9,563 nucleotides of DNA, from the NCBI GenBank assembly GCA_946480705.1, contig CAMLLF010000096.1, positions 1 to 9,563 of the forward strand, read 5' to 3'. Both the position numbers and the translations under genes were made by a program. Origin of the DNA: an uncultured Lysobacteraceae bacterium (lineage in GTDB: Bacteria; Pseudomonadota; Gammaproteobacteria; Xanthomonadales; Rhodanobacteraceae). This document shows, piece after piece, positions 1 to 5,750 of the stretch. Numbering within the stretch: position 1 is the stretch's first letter; every line of letters begins with the position of its first letter. A model generated the notes under the pieces. That model had not been told where the DNA came from and did not search any database. It worked only from the letters and a program-made list of their open reading frames with translations.

Positions 1-312
1 GCCGGCGATGAGGCCGATGATCAGCGCACCGCCCACGCCGACGTTGCCGGCGGCTTCGTCCTGAGTCCGCTGCCGGCGGCACTCGGCGATGCCGACGAAG
101 CGCTCGCCGACGATCTGCCGCCGACCGCCGTGCTCGTCGACCTGCCGCGCGAGACCGCGCTGCGCAGCGGCCACATGCGGGGACTGATCCAGGTCATCGG
201 CCGCCTGCGCGTCGGCCGCGCCGAAAGCGAAACGCTGCCCGGACGCGTGTTTCCGGCGCGTGTCGAACTCGACGCACGCTTCGAGAAAGCCCTGCGCAAA
301 GCCAATAAATAG
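1..312 (+). CDS. C-terminal fragment of an unrecognised protein
   Basis: The reading frame is open from the first base to a TAG stop at 310-312, giving 103 residues with no convincing start, so this is the 3' end of a gene that begins outside the window. Codon third positions are strongly G/C as in the neighbouring genes, which supports real coding. The visible part is rich in Ala and Asp, contains no membrane segment, and has an alternating hydrophobic stretch (IQVIGRLRVGRAES) that looks like beta strands, followed by a basic C-terminus (EKALRKANK). The strand pattern faintly recalls the end of DUF3299-type small secreted proteins, but I cannot confirm this and assign no function. The downstream phosphatase gene starts 60 bases later on the same strand. 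Confidence 0.6.
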   Translation, partial: AGDEADDQRTAHADVAGGFVLSPLPAALGDADEALADDLPPTAVLVDLPRETALRSGHMRGLIQVIGRLRVGRAESETLPGRVFPARVELDARFEKALRKANK

Positions 313-321
313 AAATGTGTA

Positions 322-340
322 ACGCGGTTTCCGGCCGCGT
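322..340 (+). terminator. weak hairpin after the first gene
   Basis: ACGCGG (322-327) can pair with CCGCGT (335-340) around a 7-base loop, ten bases after the TAG of the upstream gene. It is followed only by CTCTTCC rather than a T run, so at best it is a weak terminator or a hairpin in the phosphatase leader. The 60-base gap 313-372 shows no clear -35/-10 pair and no recognisable Pho box. Confidence 0.25.
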
Positions 341-372
341 CTCTTCCAGTCCATCCATCGTAAGGAACGCCT

Positions 373-2384
373 ATGCGCATCTCCCGTCTCGCCCTGGGCA
401 CGGCCCTGGGCCTGCTGGCTTTTTCGGCGCACGCCGCTACCGTGTCGCGCCTGACCCCGCCGAGCGAGCTGTTCGCGTCGGGCGCGGTGGATCCGGTCAT
501 CTCCCGCTTCCTGCCGGGCCAGCGTTTCGACCTGCAGGCGACCGTGCGTCCGGATGCCGGCGAGACCGTCGTCGGCTTCCAGTTCCTCGTCGACGGCGTC
601 TGGGTGAACGGCCCGCTGCCGGTAGGCGGCGGCCCGAACGACGCGCGCCTCGCGCGCAACGGCCTCGTGACCGAAACCGGCGCGGCCGAAACCTGCATCC
701 GCGAAGGCAAGACCACCGGCGCGAGCGGCTGCGTGCTGAGCGCCGGCCTGCCGTCGAACGCCGCGGTCGTCAGCTTCCGCGCCTATTCGAACTACACGGC
801 CGGCGTGCATGAGTTCAAGGTCGTCGCGCGCACGAGCGGCGGCCGGGCGATCACTGCGACCGGAAACTTCGAGATCGTCGGCCTCGCCGACGGCGGCCGC
901 ACGGCGAAGAACATCATCATCATGCTCGGCGACGGCATGGGCGCCGCGCACCGCACCGCCGCGCGCGTCATGGCCAAGGGCTACGCGCAGGGCAAGGCGC
1001 GCGGCAAGCTCGCCATGGACACGTTCCCGGTCAGCGGCCAGGTCATGACGGCGTCGCTGAATTCGATCGTGACCGACTCGGCGCCGGGCATGGCCAACTA
1101 TGTCTCCGGCAACAAGGCCGCGAACAACGAAGAAGGCGTGTGGCCGGACGACACGCTCGCCGCGTTCGACAATCCGCGCATCGAATACCTGTCGGAATAC
1201 CTGCACATGCTGCAGGGCAAATCGCTCGGCGTCGTGACGACGTCGGACGTGTTCGACGCGACGCCTGCGGCGAATGCCGTGCACACGGCGCTGCGCGGCA
1301 ATGGCACCGGCATCGTCGACCAGTTCCTCGACGAACGTAACAAGACCGGCCTGACCGTGCTCATGGGCGGCGGCCGCAAGTGGTTCCTGCCGAATCCGTC
1401 GAACAGCACGAGCCCGCAGCCGACCAACGGCTCGCAGCGCGCGGCGCGCAACGACTACGTCCTGCCGTCCGATATCGTCAGCGGCTGGGGCGTGGCCCCG
1501 GGCAAGCTCGATCCGGAGCGCGATCTGATCGCCGACTTCATCGGCGCGGGCTTCGCGTATGCGCCGGACAACACCGCGCTGAACGCGGCGTTCTCGCGCG
1601 GTGCGCCGGACAAGCTGCTCGGCCTGTTCTCGTACTCGAACATGAACGTCTCCTACGACAAGATCGCGGCGCGCCGCGGCAACCGCGAAGTCGTCGATGC
1701 GTTCGGGTTCCCCGACCAGCCCATGCTCGAGGACATGACCGACAAGGCGCTGCAGGTGCTCGCACGCAATCCGAAGGGCTTTGTGCTGACCGTCGAGGGC
1801 GCGTCGATCGACAAGCAGGCGCATCTGATGGATACCGATCGCTGGATCCATGAAGTCATCGAGTTCGATCGCGCCGTCGCCGTCGCGCAGCGCTTCGCCG
1901 AGAAGAACCCGGACACCATCGTCATCGTCACGGCCGACCACGAGTGCTCGGGCGCGGCGATCATCGGTGCGTCCACGGTGTCGGCTGCGCAGCTCGCCGC
2001 CGACCGGCTCGCCGGCAAGAATGTTGTCGGTCTGTATGAGGCGGCGAAGTTCCCGCGCTATGCGATGGCTGCCGACGGCTATCCGGAGACGACGAACGTC
2101 GACAACAAGATGCTGATCGCTACGAAAACTGGCTGCCGAGCCGCTTCCCGACGCGCGACTCGCAGCAGCCGTTCCCGCCGGCGCAGTCGCCCGCCAACCC
2201 GAACGTGCGCAACAAGGACGAGGGCGCGCTGATCACCGGTCAGGTTGCCGGCGACCAGGCCGCCCACACCGGCAGCGATATCCCGCTGTCGGCCTACGGC
2301 CTCGGCGCGTCGCACTTCACCGGTACGTTCGACAATACCGACGTGTTCTTCAAGCTCGGCCAGATCGCGGTCGGCGGCGAATGA
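373..2384 (+). pseudogene. secreted alkaline phosphatase, frameshifted near its C-terminus
   Basis: This encodes a PhoA-superfamily alkaline phosphatase, a periplasmic or secreted metalloenzyme that hydrolyses phosphate monoesters. The ATG at 373 follows AAGGA by 6 bases. Residues 1-21 form a signal peptide ending AHA, and about residues 22-175 are a beta-rich, possibly Ig-like extension. The catalytic core then shows IIIMLGDGMG with metal ligand D187, nucleophile S236 in TDSAPG, DATPAA, VEGASIDKQAH with E475, D480 and H484, and TADH with D522-H523. The original frame stops at 2230-2232 (619 residues), ending in an Arg-rich tail of about 38 residues unlike the family. The expected sequence resumes one frame over at 2115 (DRYENWLPSRFPTRDSQQPF) and ends at TGA 2382-2384. 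The downstream part carries AAHTGSD, whose His (2265-2267) corresponds to E. coli PhoA zinc ligand H412. The unshifted product lacks it, so I infer an inactive enzyme, unless the lesion is an assembly error. Confidence 0.85.
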
Positions 2385-2405
2385 CACGACAAACGGGCAG
2401 GTCGT

Positions 2406-2435
2406 AAAAAAGCGCCGGCATGCCGGCGCTTTTTT
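2406..2435. terminator. bidirectional terminator after the phosphatase gene
   Basis: A perfect 30-base inverted repeat: six A, then GCGCCGGCA / TGCCGGCGC, then six T, centred at 2420/2421. It starts 21 bases after the phosphatase stop at 2384. GC-rich arms flanked by A on one side and T on the other make an intrinsic terminator readable from both strands. It should end phosphatase transcription and also block read-through from tsf. Confidence 0.9.
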
Positions 2436-2444
2436 ATTTGTAGC

Positions 2445-2508
2445 GAGTGAAGAGAAGTCGGAAACGAGTGCCGGCGACCGGCGGGGTCCGCCAACGCGTT
2501 TCTCACTC
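2445..2508. repeat. nested inverted repeats between two terminators
   Basis: Three nested pairings occur in the 107-base gap between the terminators: GAGTGA (2445-2450) with TCACTC (2503-2508), AAACG (2462-2466) with CGTTT (2497-2501), and GGCGG (2480-2484) with CCGCC (2488-2492). An 11-base bulge lies on one side only. No ORF or promoter is evident. The pairing could be chance in GC-rich DNA. Confidence 0.25.
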
Positions 2509-2542
2509 CCCCTGACTCTTTTCCGCAACGAATGCAGCAACG

Positions 2543-2576
2543 AAAAAGGCCGCGGCATCAGCCGCGGCCTTTTTTT
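2543..2576. terminator. terminator of the rpsB-tsf operon (bidirectional)
   Basis: GGCCGCGGC (2548-2556) and GCCGCGGCC (2561-2569) form a perfect 9-bp stem with a 4-base ATCA loop. On the minus strand the hairpin is followed by five T (complement of A 2543-2547) and lies about 23 bases after the tsf stop. On the plus strand it is followed by seven T (2570-2576). It therefore ends tsf transcription and is a second barrier to transcripts coming from the phosphatase side. Confidence 0.9.
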
Positions 2577-2598
2577 CACCCTCCGGCAGATCGCGCGC

Positions 2599-3477
2599 TT
2601 AGGCGAGACCGGCCTGCTTCATGACTTCGGCAGCATAGTCTTCGACGACCTTCTCGATGCCTTCGCCGACGACGAGGCGCTTGAAGCCGACGATGTCCGC
2701 GCCTTCCTTCTTCAGCACGGCTTCGACGGTCATTTCCGAGTTCAGCGCATACGGCTGGCCGGTCAGCGTGACTTCGTTGACGATCTTCGCGATCTTGCCG
2801 CTGACGATCTTCTCGAGGATCTCGGCCGGCTTGGCCTTGTCCTTGTCGGTCATCTTCGCGAGTTCGATTTCCTTTTCCTTCGCGATGAAGTCGGCCGGAA
2901 CGTCCGAGGCCTTCGCGTAGGGCGGGTTCATCGCGGCGACGTGCATCGCGATGCCGCGGGCCAGTTCGTCGGTGCCGCCGGTCAGTTCGACCAGCACGCC
3001 GATGCGGCCGCCGTGCACATAGCCGGCGACGGTATTGGTCGAGTCGATCTTGACCAGGCGACGCAGCTGCACGTTCTCGCCGACCTTGGCGATCAGCGCG
3101 GCGCGCGCTTCTTCGACGGTGCCGCCGTCGGTGTAGGCGGCGGCCTTCAGCGCCTCGACGTCGCCGGCACCCGTGGCCAGTGCGATCTGCGCGACCGTGT
3201 TGGCGAACTTCACGAAGTTCTCGTCCTTGCCGACGAAGTCGGTTTCGGAATTGACTTCGACCAGCACGGCCTTGCCGCCGTTCTGAGCCAGGACGATGCG
3301 GCCTTCGGCGGCGACGCGGTCGGCCTTCTTGATCGACTTGGCCAGGCCGGACTTGCGCAGGTATTCGATCGCGGCGTCGATGTCGCCGGCGTTCTCGGTC
3401 AGTGCCTTCTTGCACTCCATCATGCCGGCGCCCGAGCGCTCGCGGAGTTCCTTGACCAGACTCGCGGTGATTTCCAT
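2599..3477 (-). CDS. tsf: translation elongation factor Ts
   Basis: EF-Ts is the cytoplasmic guanine nucleotide exchange factor that releases GDP from EF-Tu during elongation. The 292-residue product is close to the 283 of E. coli. The N-terminal UBA-like domain carries the first family signature ([17 protein letters not shown], residues 10-26). The second signature ([12 protein letters not shown], residues 74-85) includes T79-D80-F81, which coincide with the E. coli D80/F81 that disturb the magnesium site of EF-Tu. The rest is the dimerisation and C-terminal region ([26 protein letters not shown]). GAGG lies five bases before the ATG. It is the second gene of the rpsB-tsf operon, 121 bases after rpsB, and a strong terminator follows directly, so pyrH is not in the same transcript here. 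Identification is secure. Confidence 0.98.
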   Translation of the reverse strand: MEITASLVKELRERSGAGMMECKKALTENAGDIDAAIEYLRKSGLAKSIKKADRVAAEGRIVLAQNGGKAVLVEVNSETDFVGKDENFVKFANTVAQIALATGAGDVEALKAAAYTDGGTVEEARAALIAKVGENVQLRRLVKIDSTNTVAGYVHGGRIGVLVELTGGTDELARGIAMHVAAMNPPYAKASDVPADFIAKEKEIELAKMTDKDKAKPAEILEKIVSGKIAKIVNEVTLTGQPYALNSEMTVEAVLKKEGADIVGFKRLVVGEGIEKVVEDYAAEVMKQAGLA

Positions 3478-3562
3478 GTAAACCTCGATAGTTGCGGCAG
3501 CGACCGGAGTCGCGCCAGGAAAACGGAATCGTGTATCGGCGTCACGACAGGGTCATGACGCG

Positions 3563-3590
3563 ACGGTCGCGCGGATGCCCGCGCGACCGT
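3563..3590 (-). other. strong hairpin in the rpsB-tsf intergenic region
   Basis: A perfect 12-bp stem (3563-3574 with 3579-3590) and a 4-base loop begin 8 bases after the rpsB stop. In the minus-strand transcript no U run follows, so it is not a standard intrinsic terminator. Plausible roles are partial attenuation between rpsB and tsf, an RNase processing site or 3'-end protection of rpsB mRNA. The stem is seen directly; the role is inferred. Confidence 0.6.
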
Positions 3591-3598
3591 GCTGCGTA

Positions 3599-4483
3599 TT
3601 ACTCGCCCTGCGGGGCCGGACGGCCGCCGCCCGGACGGCCGCCGCGCGGCGCACCCGGACGCTGGCCCGGCTTCGCACCCGGCTTGCCACGCGGCGGAGC
3701 CGGCTTGCGGCCACGCGGCTGGTCGTCGGTCGCGGCCTTGACGTTGCCTTCGGCGTCGAGTTCGACGAACTCGTCCTTGTCGCTGCCCGCGGCCTGCGGC
3801 GCGGCGGCCTTGCCTTCGAGCACGGCGTCGGCGGCGGCGCGGACGTAGAGCTGCACGGCGCGGATCGCGTCGTCGTTGCCCGGGATCGCGTAGTCGACGA
3901 GGCTCGGGTCGTAGTTGGTATCGACGACGGCGACGACCGGGATGCCGAGCTTCTTGGCTTCCTTGATCGCGATGTCTTCATGACCGATGTCGATGACGAA
4001 CAGCGCGTCCGGCAGGCGGTTCATGTTCTTGATGCCGCCGAGCGAGATGTTGAGCTTTTCCGATTCGCGCTTGAGGCTGAGCACTTCGCGCTTGACGAGG
4101 CGGTCGAAGCGGCCGTCGGTGGCCATGGCTTCGAGTTCCTTGAGGCGGGCGACCGACTGCTTGACGGTGCGGAAGTTGGTCAGCGTGCCGCCGAGCCAGC
4201 GGGCCGACACGTGCGGCATGCTGCAGCGTTCCGCTTCTTCCTTGACCGCTTCGCGCGCCGAACGCTTGGTGCCGACGAACAGGATAGTGCCGCGCTTCTG
4301 CGCGAGACCCGAGAGGAAGTTCATCGCGTCGCCGAACAGCGGAACGGTCTTCTCGAGGTTGATGATGTGGATCTTGCCGCGGGCGCCGAAGATGTACGGC
4401 GACATCTTGGGGTTCCAGTAGCGCGTCTGGTGACCGAAGTGAACGCCGGCTTCCAGCATCTGGCGCATGGTGACTTGAGGCAT
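3599..4483 (-). CDS. rpsB: 30S ribosomal protein S2 with basic C-terminal tail
   Basis: S2 is a late-assembling protein of the 30S subunit, needed for binding of S1 and for translation initiation. The product has 294 residues against about 241 in E. coli. The N-terminal signature ([16 protein letters not shown], residues 4-19, then TRYWNPKM) and the second signature ([12 protein letters not shown], residues 158-169, then [10 protein letters not shown]) are both present. The conserved body ends near residue 225. An acidic linker follows, and residues 258-294 form a low-complexity Gly/Pro/Arg/Lys tail (repeated PRG, KPG and RPG). That tail is probably disordered and RNA-binding. The start ATG (4481-4483) has GGAG seven bases upstream. 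It is the first gene of the operon with tsf, and its leader carries a candidate autoregulatory structure. Confidence 0.98.
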   Translation of the reverse strand: MPQVTMRQMLEAGVHFGHQTRYWNPKMSPYIFGARGKIHIINLEKTVPLFGDAMNFLSGLAQKRGTILFVGTKRSAREAVKEEAERCSMPHVSARWLGGTLTNFRTVKQSVARLKELEAMATDGRFDRLVKREVLSLKRESEKLNISLGGIKNMNRLPDALFVIDIGHEDIAIKEAKKLGIPVVAVVDTNYDPSLVDYAIPGNDDAIRAVQLYVRAAADAVLEGKAAAPQAAGSDKDEFVELDAEGNVKAATDDQPRGRKPAPPRGKPGAKPGQRPGAPRGGRPGGGRPAPQGE

Positions 4484-4539
4484 GGTAGTGCTCCAAAAAG
4501 CGGGCGCGCACGCACATATCGTGTTGGCGATGCAGCAGC

Positions 4540-4610
4540 CCGGGGTTGTTGACCTCCACGTTCCCCCGCGACCGACCTCTTGCGAGGCACCCCGGAGCGG
4601 TGACGGAACG
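4540..4610 (-). promoter_or_regulatory. structured rpsB leader with possible pseudoknot (candidate S2 autoregulatory element)
   Basis: In the rpsB transcript (minus strand) an outer stem CGUUCC/GGAACG (4610-4605 with 4564-4559) encloses ACCG/CGGU (4601-4598 with 4574-4571...) and an apical CCUC-GCAA-GAGG hairpin with a GNRA loop (4587-4576). The unpaired CCGGGGU (4595-4589) is perfectly complementary to ACCCCGG (4546-4540) downstream, which would make a 7-bp pseudoknot. S2 is known to repress rpsB-tsf through a structured 5' leader in gammaproteobacteria. Position and structure fit such an element, but I could not compare it with a covariance model. The pairings are observed; the function is inferred. 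Confidence 0.55.
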
Positions 4611-4704
4611 TGTGTGGATTCGGCAGGATCGCCGTGGTGGCGGGACTTGCTCCCGGCCTGGATTTCACGCCGGGGCCGGGTAGGGCGGGCGAAAAATCCG
4701 CGGA

Positions 4705-4734
4705 AGCATAGCGGCTCAGACGAGCCTCAGGCAA
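4705..4734 (-). promoter_or_regulatory. candidate promoter of rpsB-tsf
   Basis: On the minus strand TTGCCT (4734-4729) and TATGCT (4710-4705) are separated by 18 bases and each match the sigma-70 consensus at four of six positions. Transcription would start near 4698, giving a leader of about 215 bases before the rpsB ATG that includes the structured element at 4540-4610. The match is moderate and unproven. Confidence 0.45.
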
Positions 4735-4745
4735 GTCGATGGCCG

Positions 4746-4770
4746 GAAGCTACGTCCCGGACGTGGCTTC
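4746..4770. repeat. 25-base near-perfect inverted repeat between divergent promoters
   Basis: GAAGCTACGTC (4746-4756) and GACGTGGCTTC (4760-4770) are inverted copies with one mismatch and a 3-base centre (CCG). The repeat lies 11 bases upstream of the candidate rpsB -35 and about 65 bases upstream of the map -10, with no T run after either arm. This is the placement of an operator or activator site, but no known factor motif is recognised. Confidence 0.5.
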
Positions 4771-4831
4771 GGCGGGCTTGCATGGCTTGTGCGCGGACGC
4801 AATCTGGGCCGGACGCCGCCACGATGCGGCC

Positions 4832-4840
4832 TGCTATCAT
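4832..4840 (+). promoter_or_regulatory. extended -10 promoter of map
   Basis: TGC-TATCAT matches the extended -10 form (TGn then five of six bases of TATAAT). The -35 position (about 4811-4817) is poor, as is common for extended -10 promoters. Transcription would start near 4847, 38 bases before the map ATG. The remainder of 4484-4884 shows no supported coding sequence. Confidence 0.5.
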
Positions 4841-4884
4841 TCGCCGTTCCGACCGCCGCCAGGGGCTCACGACCGGAGGAAACC

Positions 4885-5652
4885 ATGCCCGTAACGATCA
4901 AGACTCCCGAAGACATTGCCAAGATGCGCATCGCCGGGGCGCTCGCCGCCGAGGTGCTCGAAATGATCGGGCAGTACGTCAAGCCGGGGGTCTCGACCGA
5001 AGAGCTCGATCGGATCTGTCACGACCACATCGTCAACGTGCAGCATTCGATCCCGGCCAATCTGGGCTACAAGGGTTTTCCCAAGACCATCTGCACCTCG
5101 GTCAACCATGTCATCTGCCATGGCATTCCCGACGCGCGCAAGGTGCTCAAGGACGGCGACATCGTCAACATCGACGTGACCGTGATCCGCGACGGCTTCC
5201 ACGGCGACACGAGCCGCATGTACTACGTCGGCAAGCCCGAGGTCCGCGCGCAGCGGCTCTGCACGATCGCCTACGAATCCATGATGCTCGGCATCGCGCA
5301 GGTGCGCCCCGGCGCGCATCTCGGCGACATCGGCCATGCGATCCAGAAGCACGCGGAAGCGGCCGGGTTCTCGGTCGTGCGCGAGTACTGCGGCCACGGC
5401 ATCGGCCGCGTCTATCACGAAGAACCGCAGGTGCTGCACTACGGCAAACCCGGCGCCGGGCTGCGCCTGGAGAAGGGCATGTGCTTCACGGTCGAGCCGA
5501 TGATCAATGCCGGCAAGGCCGCGACGCGCCTGATGCCCGACGGCTGGACCGTCGTCACGCGCGATCATTCGCTGTCGGCGCAGTGGGAGCACACAGTCAC
5601 CGTGACCGACGACGGCTACGAAATCCTGACCCCCTGGCCCAAGGCGGCCTGA
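4885..5652 (+). CDS. map: type I methionine aminopeptidase
   Basis: MetAP removes the initiator methionine from nascent proteins in the cytoplasm. The 255-residue product lacks the N-terminal extensions of other subtypes. Every dinuclear metal ligand falls at the same number as in the E. coli enzyme: D97 (VNIDVTV), D108 (HGDTSR), H171 (YCGHGIG), E204 (FTVEPMIN) and E235 (QWEHTV). H178 is present in HEEPQV and the substrate-binding His in HVICHGIP. The ATG at 4885 has a strong GGAGG five bases upstream. A GTG at 4789 would extend the frame, but that extension crosses the promoter and is not family-like. The gene is divergent from rpsB, an arrangement also found in E. coli, and heads a plus-strand run with glnD 98 bases downstream. 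Confidence 0.98.
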   Translation: MPVTIKTPEDIAKMRIAGALAAEVLEMIGQYVKPGVSTEELDRICHDHIVNVQHSIPANLGYKGFPKTICTSVNHVICHGIPDARKVLKDGDIVNIDVTVIRDGFHGDTSRMYYVGKPEVRAQRLCTIAYESMMLGIAQVRPGAHLGDIGHAIQKHAEAAGFSVVREYCGHGIGRVYHEEPQVLHYGKPGAGLRLEKGMCFTVEPMINAGKAATRLMPDGWTVVTRDHSLSAQWEHTVTVTDDGYEILTPWPKAA

Positions 5653-5687
5653 GCCCGCCGGACCGCGTAGCGGCGCGGCTCATGCGC

Positions 5688-5717
5688 TTGCGGGCCGTTC
5701 GCGCGACTCGCTACTGT
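5688..5717 (+). promoter_or_regulatory. weak candidate promoter before glnD
   Basis: TTGCGG (5688-5693) and TACTGT (5712-5717) are spaced by 18 bases in the 98-base map-glnD gap. The -10 matches only three positions. There is no terminator in the gap, so glnD may instead be read from the map promoter. Confidence 0.2.
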
Positions 5718-5750
5718 GGCGACGATTCCCGTTCCTGACGCCGAGGCCCG

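Noticed and set aside
313..372. Pho box or other phosphate-control site before the phosphatase
   Set aside because: No spaced CTGTCAT-like direct repeats are visible in this gap.
21..716. 231-codon minus-strand frame opposite the first gene and the phosphatase start
   Set aside because: It overlaps the phosphatase signal peptide in antisense and has Ser/Arg-rich shadow composition.
2245..3558. 437-codon plus-strand frame across both terminators and tsf
   Set aside because: It runs through two terminators and lies antisense to an unmistakable tsf; the translation is Asp/Gly/Arg-rich with no domain.
4652..4680. CCCGGCC/GGCCGGG pairing in the far 5' part of the rpsB leader
   Set aside because: A 7-bp all-G/C stem with a 15-base loop is easily expected by chance in this composition, and there is no further support.
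4789..4884. Extended N-terminus for map from a GTG at 4789
   Set aside because: It crosses the likely promoter, lacks a ribosome binding site and is Arg-rich. Starting at 4885 gives a strong GGAGG and exact E. coli residue numbering.
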